A DNA stretch of 64,000 nucleotides from Scalesia atractyloides (lineage: Eukaryota; Streptophyta; Magnoliopsida; Asterales; Asteraceae): assembly GCA_947069175.1 (NCBI GenBank), contig CAMTDV010000013.1, positions 15,171,001-15,235,000 of the forward strand, in the 5' to 3' direction. The position numbers and the translations under genes are program-made. The notes under the pieces were generated by a model. The model was not told where the DNA came from. It searched no databases and was given only the letters and a program-made list of their open reading frames with translations. Of this stretch, positions 11,776-22,329 are shown piece by piece (the first letter of the stretch is position 1; the number at the start of each line of letters is the position of its first letter).

Positions 11776-12252
11776 TTGATTTTGATCATTTGGGGATGTT
11801 TGTGTTTGTGATTTGTAATGTTGTTTTCTTAAGGTGTGCAATTCAAGAGATTGAACTTCTTGATTAATTAATGAATAATGATATGTTTTGTCTTTTTCCT
11901 TTTTTTAACGGACAACAGAAGCTCTATCATCCAGGTAAACCTAAAGGCAAAAAGCCACCAACGCCCTTGAGCCACAGATAGCGCTGGTGACCCGTTGCAC
12001 CATCATTCCAAAGAAAACCAAGCACCTGAAGGCCGTGGTAAAAACCTTAGCTCAACCCGAGCATTTTGTGCTTCGGGCGAGAGTCGAAACTATAAACTCA
12101 TAAATTATTACAAAATAATTTCTTTAAATATTTTAGCAAGAAAAACTTCTTTTTTACTTGTTACAATGGTATTGTTTGCCACATATATCATTTCTCCTAT
12201 TAAATCATCTACATGGCTCAAAAAATAACAAACATAAATTATAATTGATACA
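11776..12252. other. Convergent intergenic region
   Basis: This holds the presumed 3' untranslated regions of the two convergent genes. The stretch 11890-12090 (around CCACCAACGCCCTTGAGCC and AGCACCTGAAGGCC) looks like a repeat relic, but I cannot name it. Confidence 0.4.
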
Positions 12253-14806
12253 CTAGTCATTTACAATGCCCATATCCTCTTGATTTATATCAAATAGTGT
12301 TGTACCCTTCGGAACATCACCCAAATCTGCAAAATCCTTTCGAACCTCCACCCGGTTCATACTCTCCGCTACAGGTGCTGGCGGCGGAGGGCCTAACAAA
12401 CTCAAATCCACCGTCGCACCACCGTCGAGTGTCGCCTGGACGACAATATCATACGCTTTCACCGACAAGCTCAGCCCCTTACCCTGAGCCTTCAAAAACA
12501 TATCATAAGCCAACTTTGGTTTCCCATCATTCGCAAGTGCTTCGATCAACATCTCGTACGAAACCTCATTAGGCTCGATCTTCTCAACCTCCATTCGTTG
12601 AAACCATTCATAAGCGGGACCACTTGCGTTGTTTCGCGCACACGCAGTTATGATCGCATTGAAAGTGACAACAGTCAGCTCAACTCCTGACACTGCCATT
12701 TCACGGATGATCGATTCGACTATGTTAAACTTCCCTTGTGCCGCGTAAACCGACGCCATGATTGTATACGCGTACGAATTCGGTTCCACGCCCATTTTGA
12801 TCATATGTTTCCAAACCCGAAGTGCTTCATCGTACAGTTTTCCCTTTTCCAGAACGCTTAAAAGCGCCCCGTATGATATGATCGTTGGTTTTTCACCGTT
12901 TTCGATCATTCGAGTGAAGATTTGAATCGCGGCTGATGGCTCGGAAGCTTTCGAGCATGCGATCAGGACTGAGTTCCATTCTTTGCTTCCAGGTTTCAAC
13001 CCTTTTTCTTGCATTTTGTCGAGTAATCGAATTCCCCATTTCCAAATCCCCTTCTTTCTAGCAGCAGTCAGCAAGAAATTGAAATGAGAGACGATGAGTT
13101 CGTACGACATGTTGTTCGGTTTTGGTCCTTTATCAAGAAAATCTTCGTATATTTCGAGAGCTGCCCACCATTTCTTAGCTTTACCAAGTAACCAAATCAC
13201 ATGGTTGCAAACCGATAAGCTGATTTCTGAACCGCTTTCTCGTATCCTGTTAATAATTAGAAGTGCGCAAAAAATGGATTAACCGAATCGAAATAATCGA
13301 CTAAAACTAATAATCGATGGTTTCGGTTTTGTTTTCTTTGAAAACTGAAAGTTACGGTTTGGTTTCAGTTATCTCGTGTTCTAACCGCTCGTTTTATAAC
13401 CGAACCGTACCGAACTACAAAACCAAACCAAACCGCATCCAACTTGTTTGAATATTTGTAGATTTGTTACCCAAGTTTATTATTTTGAGCCAAAAATTTA
13501 ATACACAAATTCATTAATAGGTGGTTAACAAAAATTTTAGGCCAAAAGTTTTGAGGCCCAATTGCACTTTTTTAAGATTCAAGCCATTTCCCTTGAGCCC
13601 AAACATTTCAGACCATGTGTAAAACCGAAAACCAACCCATAACCGAACCGAACTCATACGAAAAACTGAAAACCCAATGCACACCCCTACCTGTTATACA
13701 ATTCTTTAGCAACTGAGTAATGATCCACACGGGTGCAAGCCCATATGAGCTTTTCGTGTTCAGACCGGCCTGTCTGCAGCCCAGCCTGATCCATACAAGT
13801 TAAAAGTCTCAACACTTTCTGGCTCGAATCCTCGCTGTTCACTAGCCATCTTCGCATAACCTGGTAGCAAATACGAACCACAAAATCCTCCAGCTTCTTC
13901 GCCTCGGTTTCCCAATCTTCACTCTTATTATTCTTCCCGATTTCACCATTCCGGTAACTGTTTTTAAACCCAACATAAAACTCAAGCGCTCCAAACCCGT
14001 CTTCCATTCTTCTGTACGCCAACAGCGCTGTCGAATATGAAGCTGGAGACGGAGACAAACCCTTCATTTTAATCTCGTTAAAAACCTCGAGAGCGTTCGT
14101 TTCGTCCCCTTGTGCTAACGAAATCCCCATCAATGTGTTGTAAGTCACCACATTCGGAGACACACCACTGCTAACCATATCACTCATAACCTTTTCCACA
14201 TGATCAAACTCCTCGGCTTGCTTAATTGCCCCAAAAGACTGTTATATACAAACAAATTCGGCCCCGGGCTCTTCCGTTTCAGCCATTCTACAACCGCAAC
14301 AGCCGGATCCACCCGCTTATCCTTACCAAAAGCCCGAATTATCGTAACATAAACCTGAAGCGGAAGATCCCCTTTATCACCTAACACGAGCTCTACATCG
14401 TCTGCGGTTTTCGCAGCGCGTAAGTTCGACGCTAACGCGCGAGTATCCACCCGTTTCCCCTGTTTTCGCCTTCGCTTTTCGACGTTTTCGTCGTTTTGGG
14501 ATGCAAATTTTCATCTAATTTTTCTCTATCTGTATCAATATCATCTACTGAATTCAAACTTTTACCTACAATTACTTGTTCTTCAAATGCTAAAGCTAAA
14601 GGTACAACAGATGAACCAACAGATGAAGCAAATGAGTTGTTATTGAGTCCCCAAAATGCATAAACATGTACCCTAGAGTATCTGCAAACATATTTACCAC
14701 TCAAACTCCTTAAGTTTCTACTTTTTTTCTTCTTCACTAAATGAGGTATAGATTCTAAGTTTAATATATAATTAGATTTTGATGGGCATACACTCAGAGT
14801 TTGCAT
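12253..14806 (-). CDS. LPE1: Chloroplast PPR protein, LPE1-like, frameshifted
   Basis: Minus strand, two exons: 14806-13691 (ends AACAG, then GTAGGG) and 13246-12253 (after TTAACAG); the intron is 444 bp, phase 2. The N-terminus (MQTLSVCPSK...) is Ser- and basic-rich like a chloroplast transit peptide. The body has consecutive 35-residue PPR motifs, e.g. VVTYNTLMGISLAQGDET, PTIISYGALLSVLEKGK and PNSYAYTIMASVYAAQGK. The stretch LLGKAKKWWAALEIYED and a C-terminus with LLGPPPP fit LPE1 (At3g46610 type), a chloroplast protein reported to bind psbA mRNA and aid D1 synthesis. As given, the frame breaks twice: at a TTTT run (14508-14511, plus strand) and a CCCC run (14229-14232). One extra base in each run would give a continuous protein of about 703 residues, close to the family length. 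It is either an intact gene with assembly errors or a recent pseudogene. Family membership is clear; orthology is from recall. Confidence 0.85.
13255..13688. repeat. Transposon relic in PPR intron
   Basis: Most of the intron consists of CCGAACCGAACC / GGTTTGGTTT-like words in both orientations: CCGAACCGTACCGAACTAC near 13400 and CATAACCGAACCGAACTC near 13640. The outer part reads ATGCACACCCCTACCTG at the exon 1 side. This is a common signature of degraded plant DNA transposons. No clean inverted repeat or target duplication was found. Confidence 0.4.
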
Positions 14807-15375
14807 GTTTTTAAAGATTTGAAGATGAAAATATGGGGATTGAGGTGGAGATCATGGTTTACACAAGTGGGTATGAATCAAAGTGTTTTGTTGAATGAAA
14901 ATTGAAGAATTGTACCTGGAGGATTGAGCAATGGATAACAATGGCGGTTGGTATTGAAACTGTTGAAGAGTTAAGTTTGATGCGAGATTGTTGAGGATGT
15001 TGTTTGGTTGTGTGGTGTTTGCTGGCAGTTTCAGGGCCTTACAATTGCGGAGTAGACAAAATTCGAATGCGAATAATTTATGGCTTGAATAGTTTCATTG
15101 CATAAAAAATAAATAAAATTATATTTTTTATTGTTTATGTTTACACTAAATTACAAAATGATGTTCTATATCTTTTAAATTACAAAAATTATCTTTTATA
15201 TTTTAAAAAGCTCTCCTTTAACATTAAACCAGTTAAAATTTTAAGTTAAGTTTGATCATGTGTAAGGACACTTTAGTCATTTACCCATTTATTTAGAAAA
15301 AAAAATTGAAAAAAAGACAAAAAGTATTTAAAAATAAAAGAAATATATATCAATCCTTAAAACCCTCTTTCTATC
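14807..15375. other. 5' flank of PPR gene, no other gene
   Basis: The upstream (promoter and leader) side of the minus-strand PPR gene, becoming AT-rich after 15060. I see no confident TATA box or second gene. Confidence 0.5.
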
Positions 15376-16063
15376 TAGGGCTATAAACGAACCAAACGTA
15401 CGCCGAACAGTTCGTAAACTGTCTGGCGGGAAAGTTCATTTATGTTCGTTCATTTGTTAATGAGCGAACACGAACAATATATTATGTTCAATTAACTATA
15501 TGAACAAACACAAATAAAGGTCTTGTTCGTTCAGATTACATCCATGAACATTCGATAACATGCTTATTTTTTTTTCAAATTTCACCAAACCCCCCTCCCC
15601 CTACTTTCCCACCTCCTAATCATAACTATAGTTTATAATTATATTTACAAAATAGTAAAATGTAAACACATGAAAAAGTAGGATAACAAAGACATTTTTA
15701 GGATATTTTTAAGTAACTTTAGATGATTATGTTTTAAGTTGGATAAACTTGATTTATCGTATGGTGGCTGTAGTAGATTTCTTAGGTCTTGAATTCTTGA
15801 TTACATTTCGTAGTTGTATTTGACTACTTGTTTAATGTGAGTTTTAAAAAAAATTCAAGTTTAACGTTCATTAGTGTTCATATGTGTTCGTGACCAGTGT
15901 TCATCAACTGTTCGCGAACACCTGAAATTCCTTAACAAACGAATACGAACAAAAACTTATGTTCAACATGTGTTTACGAGCAGTTAACAAACATCTACAA
16001 TTCCTTAACGAACGAACACGAACATGGACTCGCTCGTGTTCATTCGGTTTGTTTACCACCCTA
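15376..16063. mobile_element. hAT-like non-autonomous transposon
   Basis: A 688-bp element with terminal inverted repeats TAGGGCTATAAACGAACC at the left and GGTTTGTTTACCACCCTA at the right. It is flanked by a near-perfect 8-bp target duplication: TTTCTATC (15368-15375) and CTTCTATC (16064-16071). Terminal TAGGG and an 8-bp duplication are typical of hAT elements. The interior is full of GTTCGTTCA / TGAACGAAC words, as in known GTTCG-rich plant families. No transposase is present. Confidence 0.75.
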
Positions 16064-16071
16064 CTTCTATC

Positions 16072-17139
16072 CACCAACCCACTCTCTCTAGATTCTCTCC
16101 AAACGTCGTCTCCGCCCGGCAACCACAAATACCTCCGCCACCATCACCATAAGCCATCTGCCGCCACCTATGAGTTCTGATTTGCGAACAACAGTTTGCA
16201 ATTTCATCCTTCATAAACCATAGTTTTGACCACGAGATCTGAACCTATTACGAATTTTAGACATAATCTGAATTGTGCTTCCGAATCTGAACCAGAAACC
16301 AATACCAAAGCCGCTCGTGCCTCCGAATTCATCATCTCCCTGAACCAGAATCATATTTGGTCTAAACAGTGGGAGATTAGAATTTTCGGTGTTTTAATTG
16401 TTAAATAGTGTAATTTGGCGATTGTTCTTAGATGGTTCTGATTTCGGTTCCTTTTGGGTAAAATAAGAAAATAACAACATTGATATTCGAGGAGGGTGAG
16501 GAAGAAATTTCGCATGACGTTTTCTTCCCTTCAACAATCGTTGAAGACTAGGGCAACAATTTTTTCTTGGTTGAATACAATTACTCAGGGAGCAATAATG
16601 GATCGAAGCTTCGTAGACTTACAGTAGACCATCTACATTTGCCCCTCAAATTAGTCTTTCACATGCAAGGCATATGACCAGATTTGTCTAAAAATTTTTA
16701 CCGGATTAATGCTAAAGGACTGCAAGGTTTTTAAAACGTAAAGGATGATTCTTGTAATCTCAAAAGGTAAAAGGCATCTACTATAGTTTGGTATAAACAT
16801 ATAAAGGAAGAAAAATATAATTTACCTAAAAAAACTAGTGATATTAAACCTGGTAAGTTGAAACGGGGACGCGGTAGGAATTCAATTGGTATCCACTAAG
16901 CTTGTTATGGTATCGATACAGAACCTACATACGTTGTGATAACCGAAAACCCAAAAATAAAATGGTAATGTTACCATAATAATGCCTACACGTGATTGGT
17001 TCCTTGTGGTGACGACTCATCTCTACACATCGAAACATAACAACAAAAAAGTTAAGTCGTAATTTAAATAGGAAATTGATATAAAACCGTGCAAAAAGAT
17101 GATTATAATTAAATTGTCCCTATTATCTAGTCTAAATCA
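16072..17139. other. Intergenic, no gene seen
   Basis: Moderately GC-rich to about 16650 (e.g. CCGCCACCATCACCATAAGCC), then AT-rich. Frames of 60-75 residues here have no recognisable domain. The first part might be an old gene fragment, but nothing supports a specific call. Confidence 0.4.
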
Positions 17140-17320
17140 TGGCCTTGGTCTCCAAACTTTTTTTTTTTGCACTAGCCGTCCCAGTGGTTTGTATTTGCTT
17201 ACACCCTTAGTCCAAATCACTAATAGAGTTAACTTTTTTGTTAAATATGTGTAAAATTAACATTTTACCATTTGTCGTTATAAAATCAAATCACAGGGAT
17301 CAACCATGTAATTTCCTTTG
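17140..17320. mobile_element. Relic of a MULE-type terminal repeat
   Basis: The order of words CTTGGTCTCCAAAC, TTTTGCACT, CCCAGTGGTTTG, CACTAATAGAGTTAAC, then ATGTGTAAAATTAACATTTTACC follows the terminal inverted repeat of the Pack-MULE at 19009-20528 with many substitutions. No partner repeat or target duplication was found, so this is an old fragment. Confidence 0.35.
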
Positions 17321-17379
17321 TTATATAAAAATTTAATTATTTATTATTAATTCATATAAATACATGTGCACAATGCATA

Positions 17380-17388
17380 CACACACAC

Positions 17389-17425
<37 letters not shown>
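17380..17425. repeat. Self-complementary CA/AT/GT microsatellite
   Basis: A run of CA repeats passes into AT repeats and then into GT repeats. The whole tract is therefore palindromic and could extrude as one hairpin. Confidence 0.9.
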
Positions 17426-17426
<1 letters not shown>

Positions 17427-17454
17427 TGTTTGATTGTGGGTGCGAACATGAACC

Positions 17455-17765
17455 GTTCTCTCCATTGATGGTAGGATGACTCTTATCAAATCTATTTTGG
17501 AGAGTCTTTCGAACTATTATTTCTCTTTATATAAAGTCCTGTCAAGATTGTCAAAGATTTGGAAAAGATTATTATGGGGAGGTTCCCAAGAGTCTGGGTT
17601 TCTTGGGACTCGGTGGCCTCGCCTAAGAGCGTTGGAGGGTTGAGTCTTGGCAAGTTGAAAACGATTAATTTTGCTTTGCTCTCAAAATGGGGATGGGGGT
17701 TTATGAATTGAAAATATAATCTTTGGGTTAGAGTTATTAAAATATTACATTCTCACAAAAGTTGC
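17455..17765 (+). pseudogene. LINE reverse-transcriptase relic
   Basis: The translation in shifting frames gives MTLIKSILESLSNYYFSLYK, WKRLLWGG and LSLGKLKTINFALLSKWGWG. These are the order and wording of the segment between the reverse transcriptase and the zinc-binding domain of plant L1-type LINEs. Stops and frame changes show that it is dead. It is a short fragment with no 5' part and no poly-A tail. Confidence 0.75.
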
Positions 17766-17824
17766 TGAGTTTTTTTATTCCTTTTAGGTCCATTTGTGGA
17801 GGCGTGTGGGTCAACATAAAAATT

Positions 17825-18150
17825 GAGTGAATTTTGTTGTAAAAAATGTGACCTAACATGTTATATTATAGGAAATAAGATTTGTTTTTTTTACATATGT
17901 GACCTGTCTGTTACAGAAAATAAAGTGTGTTGTTACATGTTACATGTATGGTCTATCTTTGTTGATGTAAAAAGTGTGAGTTTCTTGTTGTTACATAACG
18001 ACATAACATGTTACAAAACACAACGACATAATATGTTACATAGATAAAATGTTTTTGTTGTTGTTACATATGTGATCAGGACGTTACAAAAATATATGTT
18101 ACATTTTTATGTAACATAAATGATATTAGTAACATTTTTGTATTAAGTAC
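17825..18150. repeat. GTTACAT-rich degenerate repeat
   Basis: Words such as ATGTTACA, GTTACAT and ACATAACATG recur about fifteen times at irregular spacing. This is non-coding low-complexity sequence of unknown origin. Confidence 0.5.
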
Positions 18151-18524
18151 ATGTAAATATATATATTTCTACTTTTTTTTTATATATACATACATAGCAT
18201 TTACCATTTTTCACATTCGTAGCATAAAAACATAAGATAAATACAAGTCAAAAGTATCAGAGAGAAAACATAAAAAATGAAAGGAAAATACATTTAATGT
18301 TTCCTAGAAAATTGTGGTAGTGATTGGTCTTAGTAATGAATATTATATGTTTCCCAAAACATAACATTTTCAAAACTACCCTGCACTACCTTTTTCATAT
18401 TTTATTTACAAGTAATTAAATTAATATTCTCTAAATGTTGACAATCGTAGATCTGATCAAATTAATAGCCACTATACAGTTTTTTGGGTTTTTTTTTAAC
18501 TAAGATGGGTTTTCGTTATATCCT

Positions 18525-18528
<4 letters not shown>

Positions 18529-18582
<54 letters not shown>
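18529..18582. repeat. (AT)n microsatellite
   Basis: About 26 uninterrupted AT dinucleotides. Confidence 0.95.
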
Positions 18583-18585
<3 letters not shown>

Positions 18586-19008
18586 AGTCTATAAAATGAT
18601 GGTTTGTGTGAGAAGTGTAAGAAATAATATGGTGAGTACATGTGTTTTTAATTAAATTTAAAGTTTAAGGGTAATAGGGTAATTTCAAATAAAATCAATT
18701 TAATTAACAAATCTTCCAAAACCATTTTGAGGTATTTTAGGAAACCATATGTTCCATATTTAATATTATTTCAAAATCGGGTAACAAGTATCAAGTGTTA
18801 TTCGAAATCTGGTATCAACATTTTTGTTAATTCACAGGTATAAAACACCATCGAATTCAAAAAAAAAAAAAAAAAACACCACGGCTTAAATCATAATACA
18901 GTCATAGTGTATAACATCTACAATGATTTTGATTATTCCAAAAAACACCACGACTTGAATCTAATACATCATAGTGTTTAACATCTGGAATGGTTTTGAT
19001 TATTTTTA

Positions 19009-20528
19009 GAGTTAAATGTTTGGTTGGTCCCTGTGGTTTGCAAATCTTGCAGACTTGATCCCAGTGGTTCACTAATTACACACTTGGTCCCAGTAGTTTC
19101 AAATTTTGCACTCGGGTGGTCCTTACCACTAACCTTTGTTAGATTTCTCAGTTAAGTATATGCAAAATTACTATATTACCCTTGAAATGCAAAATGCACT
19201 CGGGTGGTCCCTTCTCCGGTCATCCCCTCCGACTATATACCACTTACACCGACACCCATGTTCTTCCGGCGACACCACCCTGCAACGTACATCTCCTCTT
19301 GAACATTCAACCCACAACAGCATACAGGTGAGAGAGAGACTGCAGGAGAGAGAGAGACAGTGAGAGAGAGGGGAGCTGCAGCGGCGCAGCTCACGGCGGC
19401 GGCGGCGAACCCCACGGCGACGGTAGTGGTGGTGGTTCACGGGTTGGGCGGTAGGGTTGGGTCGGGGTAGACGACAGCAGCGGGGTATCTGGACTGAACC
19501 GCCGCCGTGAGTAGCTTGGAATAATACTTATACCGAAGGATTATGGAGGGGTGGGTATAGGCTCTGTTCAAGAAACAAGTATTGCATTACTTGCGAAATG
19601 GTGGTGGAGATACAAAATAGAGACAAATTCGCTATGGAAGAAAGTAATTTGGAGCCTACATCATACGTCAAGGACCTGGTCGTTTATTCCAGCTCGGTTG
19701 TCAAACCCCGGGCCTTGGAAGCAAGTCAAGAAGATTTCAGAGGATCTGAACCATTGGGGCATTGATTTGGCTGCTCTGTTTCGGGGTATTTTGGGGCAGG
19801 GTACACAGATAAAATTCTGGAAGGAATGTTGGCTGCTGGAAGTTCCACTCTGCAACAAATATCCTTCATTGTTCGGTTTGGAGCAAACTAAAAATGTGGC
19901 TGTTGGGGACAGAATTAAGATAGTCGGAAGGAGTACTACGCTATGCTTTCATTGGGTTCGTAGACCTAGTGGTGAGGTTGAGATTAAGGAGCTAAACGGG
20001 TTGCTAGAAGATCTGAAGAATGCTTCTTTTAAAGGCGGCGAAGACAATTGGGTATGGAGCTTGGAATCATCAGGGTCCTTTACGGTTCGCAGCCTTACGA
20101 AGAGAATGCAACAAGCCATGTATACAAATACAGGGATTAATTATTGCTGGAATACTAGGGTTCCTATCAAGGTCCACTTCTTTATTTGGAGGTTGGCTCT
20201 TGATAGGATTCCAACCATGGTTGCGCTTCGAAGACGAAATATGCACTTTGATTCGGTTATCTGCAGGTTATGTGGTGACTACGAAGAAGACACTGGACAT
20301 TTAGTCGGAGGGGATGACCGGAGAAGGGACCACCCGAGTGCATTTTGCATTTCAAGGGTAATATAGTAATTTTGCATATACTTAACTGAGAAATCTAACA
20401 AAGGTTAGTGGTAAGGACCACCCGAGTGCAAAATTTGAAACTACTGGGACCAAGTGTGTAATTAGTGAACCACTGGGACCAAGTCTGCAAGATTTGCAAA
20501 CCACAGGGACCAACCAAGCATTTAACTC
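19009..20528. mobile_element. Pack-MULE carrying a LINE fragment
   Basis: A 1520-bp element with 227-bp terminal inverted repeats (19009-19235 and 20302-20528). They start GAGTTAAATG and differ at only about two positions by my reading. It is flanked by a perfect 9-bp duplication TTATTTTTA (19000-19008 and 20529-20537). Long TIRs with a 9-bp duplication define Mutator-like elements. It has no transposase. The interior has two foreign parts: a GC-rich, GA-repeat-bearing segment (about 19320-19510) that looks like the 5' region of a host gene, and a LINE coding fragment (about 19511-20301). Capture of unrelated sequence makes it a Pack-MULE. The near-identity of the repeats argues for recent transposition. 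Confidence 0.88.
19551..20366 (+). pseudogene. Captured LINE C-terminal frame fused to TIR
   Basis: An open frame of 271 residues. Residues 1 to about 250 match the C-terminal region of plant L1-type LINEs: ALLAKWWWRYKIE, LWKKVIW, FWKECWL, then the start of the zinc-binding reverse-transcriptase domain with DNWVWSLESSGSFTVRSL, FFIWRLALDRIPT and the pair CRLCG. The domain is cut before its downstream half. The last 20 or so residues (from GGDDRRRDHPS) are encoded by the right terminal inverted repeat, which supplies the stop codon. The frame has stayed open without the rest of the LINE. Upstream LINE codons continue before the first ATG, so the true start is unknown. Expression is not shown. 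Confidence 0.75.
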
Positions 20529-21419
20529 TTATTTTTAAGGTATAAAACACCATTCAGATTTCAAAAACCCCACGACTTGAATCATAATACAGTCATGGTG
20601 TTTTAACACCTGGAATGGTTTTGATTATTTTTAAGGTATAAAACACCATTCAGATTTCAAAAACCCCACGACTTGAATCATAATACAGTCATGGTGTTTT
20701 AACACATGGAAATATTACATTGCTATTCAAGTCATGGTATTTTACACCATTTGGAAATTTTGTGTTGCTATTTCCAAATGTTAAAACAACATGACTGTAA
20801 TTAGAATACAATACTTCCAAATTCCAGATATTAAAACACAATGACTTGAATCATAGTCAATATTTCGAGATGTTTAAAACACCACGCCTTGAATTTGAAT
20901 GCAAGTCTTCTAGACGTTAAAACACTATGTCTTGAATCTTAATACAGTTGCTTCACTGAATGCTATAGATGTGTTAGTTGTAGCTTCACAAGACGCCATA
21001 GGACACTAGGAACATGTTGTTTTCAACCGTTTCCCTAAAAAAATCGTTGGTTGTTGAAATTAGCGAACCCTATATGTTTCAGAGGAAAAAAGAGGAAGAA
21101 GATATGTCGATTATGTCTATAACACAACAGAGGCATCCGACTTTTTTTTTTTTTTTATCTTTTTCCACAAGTCCAATTTTGTAGGGAAATGGCATGAATG
21201 TAGGAGTTTTTTAATGGTGGTTTACTTTTTGCTCATACGTTTCCTTATTTTCATCACATAAAAAGACACTCTTACCTCTATAATTTTCAAATCAGTCCCA
21301 AATTATAAAACATAATTTACATTTAGGCCCTTTTGATCTCAACCATTAACTACAAGATATAAAAGTTTAAAAACACTTCTTACACTTCTCACAAAAAAGC
21401 CCCTTTTTACAATAACCTA

Positions 21420-21450
<31 letters not shown>

Positions 21451-21665
21451 TTATATTATTACTTAAATTTCTACACTCATATGGATTTTACTTCTCGCAA
21501 TGTTAGTAAAATTGGCTTGAGCCAAAAGAGTAATAAAACTGAAAGTTAAGGTTACGTTGATACACAAGCGTTGGATGAAGAACAAAAAGAAAAAAACTTG
21601 AATGTGCCGCTATCACGAAAATGTGAAATGTCGCGATGTTGGAAGGAGTGAAATGATATCTTGCA

Positions 21666-21670
<5 letters not shown>

Positions 21671-21724
<54 letters not shown>
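21671..21724. repeat. (AT)n microsatellite
   Basis: About 27 uninterrupted AT dinucleotides directly before a MITE-like element. Confidence 0.95.
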
Positions 21725-21728
<4 letters not shown>

Positions 21729-21990
21729 GCCAGTTATTGTACAATATGTCTTATCGTACGATGCGTACGAGATTCCTTTACAACATGCGAAAAATTCTTT
21801 ACAACATGCGATTTCCCTTTTTCTTCTTTTTTTGGCCCATGCGATTTACCTTTTTTTGAGTACATGCGATTTTCCCTTTTTACTGTACATGCGATTTTCA
21901 TTTTTGATAACATAACGTGCGATTTTGCCATCATGTACGCAGTATACGTAAGCCATTTTATATGATAAACTTTTTCTCTCTGTATATATA
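21725..21990. mobile_element. MITE-like element with CATGCGATTT repeats
   Basis: The left end (AGTTATTGTACAATATGTCT, then ATCGTACGATGCGTACGAGA) is loosely matched, inverted, at the right end (GTACGCAGTATACGTAAGCC, then ATTTTATATGATAAACTTTT). Both ends abut AT repeats. The middle has five or six copies of ACATGCGATTT separated by T-rich or C-poor spacers. It is non-coding. Confidence 0.45.
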
Positions 21991-22329
21991 TATATAATGA
22001 AATGTATTTTTTTTAAATAATGAAATGATAGCTTTTGCAATATTGAAATGTTATATTTTTTAGATGGTATATTTTTTTAATCAATGCTTATTTAAATTAA
22101 TTAATTGGGAAATATGCTAAGATTGAATGCATTTCTCCCATTTTGGGATGGAGTTGGAAGAACAATAAAAACTAATTAACTAAAGAAATACGCTAAAATG
22201 TTTAATTAATCAAATCCCAAGAAATATAAATATGTATGTCTCGTTGTTTTTCTCACTTAAACTTCCTTACACTCTTTTTTTCAACACACTAAGTTGTCTA
22301 TAAGATATATATTGTTATCAAAAGAATGT

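Larger units (their letters stand above)
18837..20945. repeat. 96-bp minisatellite split by a Pack-MULE
   Basis: The unit starts GGTATAAAACACCATTCAG and contains CCACGACTTGAATCATAATA and TGGTTTTGATTATTTTTAA. Two nearly identical units lie at 20539-20634 and 20635-20730. Diverged units are recognisable at 18837-19008 on the left and up to about 20945 on the right. The array is interrupted at 19009-20528 by the Pack-MULE. It is non-coding. Confidence 0.75.
18583..21430. mobile_element. Possible TIR element hosting the minisatellite
   Basis: TGTGAGAAGTGTAAGAAAT near the left end is matched in inverted orientation by ACACTTCTCACAAAAAAG near the right end, and each side abuts an AT microsatellite. 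The interior is the 96-bp minisatellite and the Pack-MULE. This suggests one larger, older DNA transposon, but the repeats are short and no target duplication can be told from the AT tracts. Confidence 0.3.

Noticed and set aside
11419..11841. A 140-residue frame antisense to the gene at 11272
   Set aside because: It is the mirror of a clearly conserved plus-strand protein and has no recognisable domain.
16226..16408. A 60-residue frame
   Set aside because: No homology recognised, no promoter or splice support.
19171..19440. Arg-rich minus-strand frames near 19171-19440
   Set aside because: They run from the terminal repeat into the GC-rich cargo and have only compositional character.
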